A DNA stretch of 64,000 bases from Polyangia bacterium. Its GTDB lineage: Bacteria; Myxococcota_A; Polyangia; Nannocystales; Nannocystaceae. This document shows, one piece after another, positions 52,337-60,897 of this stretch. The notes beneath the pieces are model-generated. The model was not told the origin of the DNA. It saw nothing but the letters and a program-made list of their open reading frames with translations, and did no database searches. Positions within the stretch are counted from its first letter, which is position 1, and each line of letters starts with the position of its first letter. Location of the stretch: contig JAUIFF010000002.1 in assembly GCA_030429545.1 (NCBI GenBank), forward strand, positions 496,001-560,000. The letters are read 5' to 3'. Position numbers and translations under genes: made by a program.

Positions 52337-53932
52337 ATGCGCCTTACCTTAACTTTTGTATGCGTACTAGCTGGGGCAACAGCGAGCGTTGCCGGTTGCG
52401 AACCGGCTGCCTCGACCACGGATAGCGATACGACAGGAGGGTGCACACCGGGCGAGTTGGACTGTGTATGTACACAGGAGAAAACGTGTTCGGGAAATCT
52501 TGTGTGTGCATCGAACATGTGTATTGCGGTGGATGCCACCACCAATCCGATGACGGAAACCAGTGGTGAACCGACCACCGCCGATCCGACCACCGAGACA
52601 GACACGACCGACCCCTCCGAAACCACGACCGATGACCCAACCGAGGAGCCGACCACTGTCGGGCCCGGCTGTGAAGCAGACGCCGAGTGCACCGACCCAA
52701 GCCAGCCCTATTGCAGCGAGGGAGCCTGTGTCGGGTGTGGTGACCTATCAGGCTCGTGTGCCGATATCGCCGAGGAAACGCCGGTTTGCGACGCGGGCTC
52801 GGGCGTGTGTGTCGCCTGTACCGAAGAAGACGATTCCTATTGCAGTGCCGACGGCTTGATTTGCAATGGGGCGACCAACGCCTGCGAGACCTGCAGCGAA
52901 CACAACCAGTGTGCCTCGGGCGCGTGCGACATTGCCAATGGTGAGTGTTTCCCGGGCAATGTCGTGTGGGTTGACAAGACCGCCGAGTGTGCCGGAGCAA
53001 CGGGCACGCCCAACAGTCCGTTTTGCGAGATCGCCGACGCGATTCCGATGATTGGCGCCAACACCCCAACCATTGTTTGGGTCCGGCCGACCGGGATCTA
53101 CAGCAAGCCGACATCCATCAGCAACCGGATTGTCGCAATCTTGCGCGCCCCCGAGGACAACGGCCGGTTTAGTCTGCAAAGCTCGTCTGTCGACTCGCCG
53201 TTGCAGCTGCTCAACGGCGCTCGAGTGTACGTCGAAAATGCCAACGTCACGAGCTACTACAACAACGCGCCAGCGCCCTCGGTGGCCTGCTCGGGCTCGG
53301 AGCTGTGGCTCACGGGTGTGCATATCACCGGCGGGCAAAGCCAGGGTATCTCGGCGGACGATTGTACCAGCAACGTTTCCCGGTCAAGCATCTACGACAA
53401 TCACCGCGGTGGTGTCGAGTTCGACGGAGGCTCTGCGCATATCGTCAACAGCTTTATCGTCGGCAACGGTGGCAGCCAGGGCACGCCGATCTCCGGCGCG
53501 CGCCTGAGCGGTGGGGTGCAGGCAAGTTTTGTCTATACAACAATAGTGAACAATCTCGGCTTCGGCCCGGTCAATCCCGATGTGATCCATTGCGACGCCG
53601 GTGTCCAAGCCTCGGTGCGCAACTCGATCTTGCTCGGCCAAGGCTACACCGACCTCATCGAGTGTGACGGCTTGCAGGTCGAGAAGTCAGTGGTCGACGA
53701 CTCCGACTACATGGGTAACGGCAACAAAACCTACGACCACGTTGTCAGTGCTCAGAATCAGTCTGTGTGGTTTGTCAACCCCGACAACGGCGATTACCAT
53801 CTCACCCCGCAGCACGACTTCTCTGGGGTCGCGGTGTGGAGTGCGGGCGACCCGGCGGTGGACTTCGATGGCGACCCGCGACCCAACGTCGATATGCAGT
53901 CGGATCTTCCGGGCGCCGATGTCCCGGGCTAG
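52337..53932 (+). CDS. Cys-rich beta-helix lipoprotein, family member 2
   Basis: The product has 531 residues; ATG 52337 (GAGG upstream) starts the signal FVCVLAGATASVAGCEPA. It has an extra Cys segment before the stalk (GELDCVCTQEKTCSGNLVC), then the Thr/Glu/Pro stalk, the shared Cys module (CADIAEETPVCDAGSGVCV, CETCSEHNQCASGACDI), NVVWVDKTAEC and the beta-helix (VACSGSELWLTGVHITGGQ, GVEFDGGSAHIVNSFIVGN). It ends DFDGDPRPNVDMQSDLPGA, matching the family ending. Likely surface-anchored; ligand unknown. Confidence 0.75.
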   Translation: MRLTLTFVCVLAGATASVAGCEPAASTTDSDTTGGCTPGELDCVCTQEKTCSGNLVCASNMCIAVDATTNPMTETSGEPTTADPTTETDTTDPSETTTDDPTEEPTTVGPGCEADAECTDPSQPYCSEGACVGCGDLSGSCADIAEETPVCDAGSGVCVACTEEDDSYCSADGLICNGATNACETCSEHNQCASGACDIANGECFPGNVVWVDKTAECAGATGTPNSPFCEIADAIPMIGANTPTIVWVRPTGIYSKPTSISNRIVAILRAPEDNGRFSLQSSSVDSPLQLLNGARVYVENANVTSYYNNAPAPSVACSGSELWLTGVHITGGQSQGISADDCTSNVSRSSIYDNHRGGVEFDGGSAHIVNSFIVGNGGSQGTPISGARLSGGVQASFVYTTIVNNLGFGPVNPDVIHCDAGVQASVRNSILLGQGYTDLIECDGLQVEKSVVDDSDYMGNGNKTYDHVVSAQNQSVWFVNPDNGDYHLTPQHDFSGVAVWSAGDPAVDFDGDPRPNVDMQSDLPGADVPG

Positions 53933-54263
53933 CTTGCCAGCAAAGATTGCATGACCATGGAGTCTGCGGCCCACGCGAGGTGGGCGCGATGTCGAGATTG
54001 GGTTCGATGTTGATACAAGAAATTGGTTGAGAAAGTCGGACCCCGCCAGGAGCGGCGTTTGGGGCTCGCGCGTCGGGGCGAAACGACACCTGGGGGGCAC
54101 GAAGGTGCGTGGTGGGGTGCGTGTGACCCACCCCTGGGTGTACGTATACCCGGCTGTCCCCGCGTGTGCCGGCCGGCTGATATCCCAAGTTTTATGTGTT
54201 TTAGGGCATGAATCTTGAGCCATGTGTTGACTTACCCGCGCAATCGAGTCTATATCGAAGTTC
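53933..54263. other. Intergenic, no gene seen
   Basis: This 331-bp spacer between members 2 and 3 has no supported coding frame, terminator or repeat. Confidence 0.45.
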
Positions 54264-55865
54264 ATGGGTGCTCGGGGTCTGTGGATCGGGGGAGCTCTTT
54301 GGTGTGGCGTGCTGTTCGGAGCCTGCGTCGCGCCGGAGGGTGGCGAGGTAACGGCGAGCAGCACCGATTCGTGTGTTCGCGGAGCGCTCGGGTGTCAGTG
54401 CGACTCGGACGCGTCCTGCGACGTCGGTCTGATCTGCGCCCAGGGCGTGTGCATCGTCGGTGATGGCGGGTCGACAACCGGCAACCCGACAACGAGTGAG
54501 ACCTCTGGGGATCCGAGTGACAGCACGTCGGTCGGGCCAACCACCGCGAGCTCGGATACGACGGATGTATCTACAACAGATGCGCCCGAGTGCGATCCGA
54601 GCCGGGTCGAAAGCAACGAGTGTAACCAGCCGCCCACGCCCACGCCCTACTGCAGCCCCGAGGGTGTTTGCGTGCCATGCACCGAGATCGACTGCGCCGA
54701 TGTCGGCGAGTCCACGCCGGTCTGCGACGAGGTCTCGGGTTACTGCGTCGGCTGTACGGTCGACAACCCGCACTCATGCCCCGACGCCAAACCTGTGTGC
54801 GACCCCGACAAACAAAAATGTGTCGGTTGCCAACAGGTCGACGAGTGTGTCGACTCGGCCTGCAACTTTGAGGACGGGACCTGCTTCCCGCTCGACAATC
54901 AGTTGTGGGTTGATATCGAGGGCAACTGCTCCGAGCAGCACCCAGGGACATCGGACAAGCCCGTGTGCTCGATCGGCAAGGCGATCGAACTGGCGAACGA
55001 GTCGAACACCGTGATTTTGGTACGCGGTGGCACGTATACCGGCAACCTCAATCTCGAGACGAAGTACCTGGCGATCAGGCGGGCACCGGGGGCATCAGAA
55101 GTCACGATCAAGTCGCTCAGCGGCTACACGGCCGATATCCGTGGGGGCTCCCAGATCATCTTTGCCGACGTCACCTTTGCCGAGTCTCCCAATGGAGTTT
55201 CGTGCACCAGCTCGACCATCATGTTCGACAATGTTCGAATCATCGATCACGAGACCTACGGAATTTTCAGCGAGAGTTGTAACCTCGACGTCCGCCGCTC
55301 AATCGTGCTGGATGCCGGGATATCGGGCATCGAAGTTCGCGGCGGGTATCTCGACATTATCAACACGTTCATTACCCACAACGGGCACGGGAGCAATGTC
55401 GACGGAGGTGGCCTCTACGCCCGCACAGGTGCCAGTGTCAGTATCAGCTACACAACTTTGTTCGACAATCTCGGGACAATCGGTGAATTCTCCTCAATCG
55501 TCTGTGGCGACCAGGGTGCCGTGCCGGAAATCACCATCCGCAACTCGGTGATCTACGGCAATAGTCACGACTCTCTCGATACCATTCGCTGCGAGATACA
55601 CGCTTGGGATAGTGCCTACGACTGGCTCGCGTGGGAGATTCCCCAGCAGTGGAACAATATCCTGATGATCAACGAGGACAATGTCGACAGCTATCTCGAG
55701 GGGAATGTCGGCGGTGTGGTTCGGGCTGTAACCGGCAATGGCAACCCGCTGGCCAACCTCGGGCGTTGGCAAGACGGTGACCCCCGCAAGGACTTTGAGG
55801 GCGACCTACGGCCGGATTTCGACGGGACGCCGGACTACGCCGGGGCTGACGTCGCGCTCCCGTAG
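54264..55865 (+). CDS. Cys-rich beta-helix lipoprotein, family member 3
   Basis: The product has 533 residues. The signal ALWCGVLFGACVAPEGG ends in the lipobox Cys. As in member 2 a pre-stalk Cys segment occurs (GALGCQCDSDASCDVGLIC), then a Ser/Thr stalk, the Cys module (YCSPEGVCVPCTEIDCADV, PVCDEVSGYCVGCTVDN, VGCQQVDECVDSACNFEDG), NQLWVDIEGNC and the beta-helix (GGTYTGNLNLETKYLAI, LDIINTFITHNGHGSNVDG, ITIRNSVIYGNSHDSL). The ending DFEGDLRPDFDGTPDYAGA is nearly that of member 1. Surface protein of unknown ligand. Confidence 0.75.
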   Translation: MGARGLWIGGALWCGVLFGACVAPEGGEVTASSTDSCVRGALGCQCDSDASCDVGLICAQGVCIVGDGGSTTGNPTTSETSGDPSDSTSVGPTTASSDTTDVSTTDAPECDPSRVESNECNQPPTPTPYCSPEGVCVPCTEIDCADVGESTPVCDEVSGYCVGCTVDNPHSCPDAKPVCDPDKQKCVGCQQVDECVDSACNFEDGTCFPLDNQLWVDIEGNCSEQHPGTSDKPVCSIGKAIELANESNTVILVRGGTYTGNLNLETKYLAIRRAPGASEVTIKSLSGYTADIRGGSQIIFADVTFAESPNGVSCTSSTIMFDNVRIIDHETYGIFSESCNLDVRRSIVLDAGISGIEVRGGYLDIINTFITHNGHGSNVDGGGLYARTGASVSISYTTLFDNLGTIGEFSSIVCGDQGAVPEITIRNSVIYGNSHDSLDTIRCEIHAWDSAYDWLAWEIPQQWNNILMINEDNVDSYLEGNVGGVVRAVTGNGNPLANLGRWQDGDPRKDFEGDLRPDFDGTPDYAGADVALP

Positions 55866-56161
55866 GCGGTTGGCGCAAAAGCTGCGTAAACGGACCGTGG
55901 GCAGGTTTTCGAAAAACTTGTTGATACAATTGTTTCCCGACAATGCTTGTAGCAGCATTCGCGGCAAGCCGGTCCGGCGGTCGCAGGTCGTTTGCAGATA
56001 ACGCAATAGCAGGTATCCGGGGTGTGTAAACGGGTGGAAGTGCGCGACTCACCACCCCGCCAACCCAGCAGCGATTTCGTTGCGCGGGTGATCGAACTAG
56101 GGTACTAGTTGTGAAAGTTAAACATGACCCGGCCATTTCTTGGCATGCATGGATGATTGTG
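55866..56161. other. Intergenic, no gene seen
   Basis: This 296-bp spacer shows no gene. A GTG-initiated extension of the next gene begins at 56111 but the signal peptide argues for a start near 56162. Confidence 0.45.
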
Positions 56162-57706
56162 ATGGACCAAAAGTTACGACCCTTTGCCTTCTTGACAGCT
56201 GCGGCATTTTTGTTCGGTTGTCCGACTGTCCCAGAGACCGAGACAGACAGCGATACTTCGACCACCGAGGACGAGACGACAACCGCGGGTCCGACCACGG
56301 CTCCGACGACGATGGACCCGACGACCATGGACCCGTCGACCACTGTCGAGCCGACCACCGAGACCACGGAAACAACCGATCCGTCGACAACGGTTGAGCC
56401 GACGACCGTCGAACTCGACTGCGAGGCGCCAAACGGTTCGGTCGACGAGGCTTGCGATCCGGAGACACCATTTTGTGTCGACAACGAATGTGTCAACTGT
56501 GCCGGTACATCCGATCCCGACGCATCCTGTGCCGATGCCGACGCGAGCCTTGGAGTTTGCGACCTCGATGTCGGTAGCTGCGTCCAGTGCACACTCGACA
56601 ACACGTCGGCCTGCTCGGGCGATACACCGGCTTGCGACGAGCTGACCCAGGCCTGTGTGCCCTGCTCAGAGCACTCGCAGTGCCCCGACTCCGCCTGCGA
56701 GTTGGCCACCGGCATCTGTTTCCCGACCGACTCGGTCATCTACGTCGACAAGGCGTTTGGCATGTGCGAGATGAGCGACGGTTCGTTCGACGCACCGTTT
56801 TGCGATATCACCACGGCCTTCGCCTACATCACCGAAAACAATGAGCCGCCGGTGATGTGGACCGTCAAAATCATTGGTGCGGGCATCTACACGCAAGAGG
56901 TGTTGTTGACCCCCGACGGCACAACCATTGCGTTGGTCGCCGACAACGTCGCGGTCAAGATTCGCGGCACGAGTACCGAGGGCGATGCGGCGTCGATCAA
57001 GGTCACCAGCGGCTCTACCCTCTACTCCTCGGCGATCAGCTACGACAGCCACGAGTATCACAACGGGGTCGGCTGCGAGGGGGGCACGCTGTGGCTCGAG
57101 GATGGTTCGCTAGCCAACAATACCGACTTCGGTCTGTTCCTTGTCGACTGCCAAGCGCATGTTCGGCGGGTTGCCCTGTGGAACAACAACGAAGGTGGTG
57201 TGTTCGCCACGGGGTTGATGAGCGAGACCCATATCGACACCTCCTACATCACCGAAAACGGCTCGCCGCAGTCCCTCTACGGCGGCGTCGGTTCGACCGG
57301 TGGCAATGCTACCAACCTCAACTTTGTCTCGCTGATCAACAACCTCGGCAACGGGACGTCTTCGATCCACTGCTCCAACTCCGCTGGCGTGGCGGTTCGC
57401 AACTCGATCATCATCGGCTTCAACGAGCCGGCGATCGACTGCGACACGCTCACCATCAACACCACCGCCACGGACTTTGGCGACGACCTGGGCGAGGGCA
57501 ACCTGCTCGTTGAGCCCGGTGCTTCGGACGACTGGTTTAGCCCGATGAACGCGCTTTATAAGCCCGAGGCTGAGGTCGGTGGGATGCCTTCGCCACTGAC
57601 CGATGTCGCGGTTTGGGCCGAGGGTGATCCGCGCTACGACTACAGCGGCCAGCTGCGGTCCCAGGGTGGTCCCGACTTCCCGGGCGCCGATATTCCCGAC
57701 GAGTAA
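56162..57706 (+). CDS. Cys-rich beta-helix lipoprotein, family member 4
   Basis: The product has 514 residues from ATG 56162 (an ATG three codons earlier is possible). Signal LTAAAFLFGCPTVPE; Thr-rich stalk (residues 25-85); Cys module (ETPFCVDNECVNCAGTSDP, VCDLDVGSCVQCTLDNTSA, CVPCSEHSQCPDSACELAT); SVIYVDKAFGMC; beta-helix (GAGIYTQEVLLTPDGTTIA, HIDTSYITENGSPQSLYGG, VAVRNSIIIGFNEPAIDC); end DYSGQLRSQGGPDFPGADI. The module order equals that of the three preceding genes, so all arose by tandem duplication, though their stalks differ in sequence. Confidence 0.75.
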   Translation: MDQKLRPFAFLTAAAFLFGCPTVPETETDSDTSTTEDETTTAGPTTAPTTMDPTTMDPSTTVEPTTETTETTDPSTTVEPTTVELDCEAPNGSVDEACDPETPFCVDNECVNCAGTSDPDASCADADASLGVCDLDVGSCVQCTLDNTSACSGDTPACDELTQACVPCSEHSQCPDSACELATGICFPTDSVIYVDKAFGMCEMSDGSFDAPFCDITTAFAYITENNEPPVMWTVKIIGAGIYTQEVLLTPDGTTIALVADNVAVKIRGTSTEGDAASIKVTSGSTLYSSAISYDSHEYHNGVGCEGGTLWLEDGSLANNTDFGLFLVDCQAHVRRVALWNNNEGGVFATGLMSETHIDTSYITENGSPQSLYGGVGSTGGNATNLNFVSLINNLGNGTSSIHCSNSAGVAVRNSIIIGFNEPAIDCDTLTINTTATDFGDDLGEGNLLVEPGASDDWFSPMNALYKPEAEVGGMPSPLTDVAVWAEGDPRYDYSGQLRSQGGPDFPGADIPDE

Positions 57707-57916
57707 GCCGCATGTTCACGACCTTCGCCGGGGGGTGCTGCCGAGAACTCGGCTTGTCACCACCCCGGCGTTGTCGTTATAACGATTGCCCGTGCGTGCC
57801 CCCATTCCCAACCTCATGCGTGTACATCGAGTTTTGCCGGCAACGGCGCCACGCGTAAGGTCGCGGTTGGTTGCGGCCAAGGGGTGTTTTGTGCCCACAG
57901 CAGGAGTGTGTAGCTG

Positions 57917-58504
57917 ATGCCACGTGTCGCCACGGTCGTGCTCGCGATCGGTTGCCTCGCCGCCGTCGGCCTGGCGGTTGTTGAGTTGACCGCACCCCAA
58001 TGGCTGGGTGGGGACCCAAAGGCCGAGGCTGAGGGGCCGGAGCACGGAAAATTCGGTGTCCGCAAGCGAACCGCCGGGGCGCTCGGTCATCCCGGCCGCC
58101 GGAATCCGAATATTTTTGAGCAACGGGCGGCCTACCGCGCGGGTCTCACCAAAGAAGTGCCCAAGGATGTCGAACTCGACTTCACACCGGTCAACCGCGT
58201 CGACGCGATGGCCGACTTTGAGGCTCTGATGGAGGCGCTCGAGGTCCGTGCCGATCGCGGGTTGCCCGATCGGCAGGAGGGCGACGAAATCTACCGTGCG
58301 GCCAACGACTCGTTTACAGCCCTTTCGAGCATGCTTGATGCCACCGACAGGTCGGACGCGCAGCTGTTAGAGACCGCCCACATGCAGTTGCGAGAGACGC
58401 TCGCCCGCCTCGAGATCGAGCCGACCAGCCACCACGATGCCGAGCGTTCAACCTACAAGCAGCGCCGGCGTCAACGGCCCGGGCACTTTGTCCCGCGTAA
58501 CTGA
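57917..58504 (+). CDS. Exported or membrane-anchored helical protein, unknown
   Basis: The product has 195 residues. One N-terminal hydrophobic helix (VATVVLAIGCLAAVGLAVV) acts as signal or anchor. The remainder is polar and helical (RVDAMADFEALMEALEVRA, ANDSFTALSSMLDATDRSD, AHMQLRETLARLEIEP) with a basic tail (KQRRRQRPGHFV). No domain recognised. Confidence 0.55.
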   Translation: MPRVATVVLAIGCLAAVGLAVVELTAPQWLGGDPKAEAEGPEHGKFGVRKRTAGALGHPGRRNPNIFEQRAAYRAGLTKEVPKDVELDFTPVNRVDAMADFEALMEALEVRADRGLPDRQEGDEIYRAANDSFTALSSMLDATDRSDAQLLETAHMQLRETLARLEIEPTSHHDAERSTYKQRRRQRPGHFVPRN

Positions 58505-58675
58505 GCGGTCGATTTATTTGTGTCTACAGCTTTCCAAGTGCCAAGCGACTTGGACGCTTGATTACGGGTAACTGCGTGTGAATCCGTGTTGTGTGTACAA
58601 CTTCTATGCGCACTTCGTTGCCCGAGCACTTGATCCCAGGCAACGCAGTAGCGCATTTTATTTGTGTGTACAAAA

Positions 58676-59884
58676 TTACTCGCCGCCACACAGGTCGGGA
58701 AGCGCTTCAAACTCCGCGAGCAGTTCTTCATAGCTCTCAATCCGGCGTCCGCCGTGGGCCTCGTCGGTGTACTGAAAGAAGATCCGATGCGCGAGCGGCT
58801 GGATGTTTGCGTTGTTGTAGGCCTCGGCATCGGTCTCGGAGTTGCCGATAACATAGGTGGGGATCAGGCCCTTGCCCTCTAACGCGGCGAGCTGCCCGGT
58901 TTTGTAGACAATGGCCTCGTCGTTGAGGGCCCCGTCTTTGCTCAGGGTGGTGCGGACAAGTCCCAGGGGGAAGCTGCGAACCTGCAAAAATTCGCGGGTG
59001 CGCTTGTACAAAAACTCCGGGCGCGCCGTCATGTACATCGGGTGGTAGCCCTTTTGCTCGAGCAGGGTGAGGGCCCCCGCGGCAAACGTGTTGGCCTCGG
59101 GGATATCCCCGGACAACAGGTCGCCAAATTCCTCAAACTCGGAGGTTGTCAGGGTGCCGTCAACATCGCTGACAAACATCGGTGCACCCTCGGGAATGAC
59201 TTCGATGTACTGGTCGGCACGGCTGTTGTCGTCTTCGAGAATCATGTGGATACGGTGGCGACCAAGCCCGAGTTTGAGGTCCTCGGGTATTTGAAAATAC
59301 AAACGTCCGCCGGTGTCCTCGACACCTTCGATCGTCGGATGGTCGCCGTCGTCGGTGGTAAACGCCGTGCCCAAAAACTCCCATTCACCGGTACAGCCGC
59401 GCAGGAGGTAGATCGAGACCTCTTCGTTTTCGAGGTCAAAGTCAAAGATGTTGCCCTCGGCGAACTTCGCCAACACCCAGTGGTCGTCGGTTTCGCGGTA
59501 GAACATGTCGTAGCCGCGGTGGTTGAGGGCCTCGGGAATATCGCCGTCGCCCGGGAGCGGGGCTTCGCAGTTGGGAATCGGATCACACAGGGCCCCAGGG
59601 ACAGGTTCGCTACCAGTCGTATCGGAGTCGGTCGCGTCGGTATCCGTCGGTTGTTCGGTTGTCGGATCCTCGGTTGTTGTGGTCGTGGTGGGGTCGGAGT
59701 CAGACTCGCTACCGGTGGGCCCGGCGGTCGTCATGTCGGTCTCCGAGCTCTCGTTGCCCGTGGTTGGCGCAACCGTTGTCGGCCCGGCGTCCGTATCCTC
59801 GCGCGAGTCGCCCTCGCCGGTACCGCAGGCAGCCAGAAAAAGTCCACAACAGATCAAAAGGCGAGGCGTGTTGAGCAAAGGCAT
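58676..59884 (-). CDS. Lipoprotein with lipin-like (LNS2) phosphatase domain
   Basis: The product has 402 residues from ATG 59884. Lipoprotein signal LLICCGLFLAACGTGE, Thr/Ser/Glu stalk to about residue 95, then a beta-rich domain (YDMFYRETDDHWVLAKFAE, GGRLYFQIPEDLKLGLGRH). The LNS2 HAD-type domain follows: APMFVSDVDGTLTTSEF with the catalytic DxDGT, YHPMYMTARPEFLYKRTRE and PTYVIGNSETDAEAYNN. LNS2 is best known from eukaryotic lipins (phosphatidate phosphatase) and the Nir/RdgB proteins. A surface or periplasmic phosphatidic-acid phosphatase is possible. Confidence 0.8.
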   Translation of the reverse strand: MPLLNTPRLLICCGLFLAACGTGEGDSREDTDAGPTTVAPTTGNESSETDMTTAGPTGSESDSDPTTTTTTEDPTTEQPTDTDATDSDTTGSEPVPGALCDPIPNCEAPLPGDGDIPEALNHRGYDMFYRETDDHWVLAKFAEGNIFDFDLENEEVSIYLLRGCTGEWEFLGTAFTTDDGDHPTIEGVEDTGGRLYFQIPEDLKLGLGRHRIHMILEDDNSRADQYIEVIPEGAPMFVSDVDGTLTTSEFEEFGDLLSGDIPEANTFAAGALTLLEQKGYHPMYMTARPEFLYKRTREFLQVRSFPLGLVRTTLSKDGALNDEAIVYKTGQLAALEGKGLIPTYVIGNSETDAEAYNNANIQPLAHRIFFQYTDEAHGGRRIESYEELLAEFEALPDLCGGE

Positions 59885-60043
59885 GGGTCCGTACAGGATA
59901 CCCAATTCTCACCCCATGTCGCGATCGAGTGGGTTGTTGGGGGCGCGTCACCCCGAGCGCGGTGGATGTGGGGCGATCTGTGGCAATGGCGGGAAAAATA
60001 TGCGTATGCATAGAACCCGACGGGACAGGTGCTTGTACACGGT

Positions 60044-60826
60044 TTATGTCAGCCCGCGCCGACGCCGGATCTCGGCCAAGAACGCGGTAAAAATCGGGGC
60101 TCCCTCGGAGCGCTCAGCTGCCCGAGGGCCCTGACTGTGGAGCCACTCAGGGTGCCATTGGATGCCCACCATAAATGTCTCGGCGTTGATCAACTCGACG
60201 GCTTCGACGACGCCGTCGGGGGCCCAGGCAGTAGCCTGCAAATCCGGGGCGATGTCGCACACTCCCTGATGGTGAACCGTGTTGACGAGGATCTGTGGCG
60301 TTTTGTAGATCGTCGCCAGCCAGCTGTCGGGCGCGAGGGTGACAACGTGTTCGAGTTGGTCATAGCGCTGGCCGTCGCGGTGGACCAACGAATCTGGGCG
60401 CAGCTCGACGATGTCCTGGTAAAGCGTGCCACCAAGGGCGACGTTGAGGAGCTGAATGCCGCGACACAATCCGAGGATTGGCACGCCCTGTTCGCGCGCC
60501 AGCGAAACCAGTGTACATTCAAATTCATCGCGCTTGCGATCGCCACACCACTGTGGCTTGAGTGGCTCCTGGCCGTAGCTTGTGGGGCTACAATCGGCAC
60601 CCGGCGTGAGTACAAGGCCATCGATATCGGCGATGACTTGGCGCAGGTAATCGCGGTCGCCGACATCTGAAATCATGTACGGCAGGGCGCCCACCCGCGC
60701 CAGGGCAGCAGCACTGTCGCGCTCGAGATACAAAAGTTCTTTGCCCCGGTAGACATCGCGGTTGAAGTCGGGGGCAAAACGGTTGCACGACAGGCCGATC
60801 CGGAGGGGACGCTGACGATTGATCAT
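60044..60826 (-). CDS. Peptidase C26 / gamma-glutamyl-GABA hydrolase-like class I GATase
   Basis: The product has 260 residues from ATG 60826 (a GTG at 60856 is an alternative; neither has a strong ribosome site). The class I glutamine-amidotransferase triad is complete: VPILGLCRGIQLLNVALGG (nucleophile Cys) and FMVGIQWHPEWLHSQG (His and Glu). LVLTPGADCSPTSYG and NTVHHQGVCDIAPD are typical of the PuuD/C26 branch, which hydrolyses gamma-glutamyl amides. No polyamine genes are nearby, so the substrate is open. Confidence 0.85.
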   Translation of the reverse strand: MINRQRPLRIGLSCNRFAPDFNRDVYRGKELLYLERDSAAALARVGALPYMISDVGDRDYLRQVIADIDGLVLTPGADCSPTSYGQEPLKPQWCGDRKRDEFECTLVSLAREQGVPILGLCRGIQLLNVALGGTLYQDIVELRPDSLVHRDGQRYDQLEHVVTLAPDSWLATIYKTPQILVNTVHHQGVCDIAPDLQATAWAPDGVVEAVELINAETFMVGIQWHPEWLHSQGPRAAERSEGAPIFTAFLAEIRRRRGLT

Positions 60827-60897
60827 GGCGGCCGGCAGGGTAGCCAAAGTCGACACAATTGACGCCTCAATTCGTCCCTGGGACCGAAAAAATCAGC

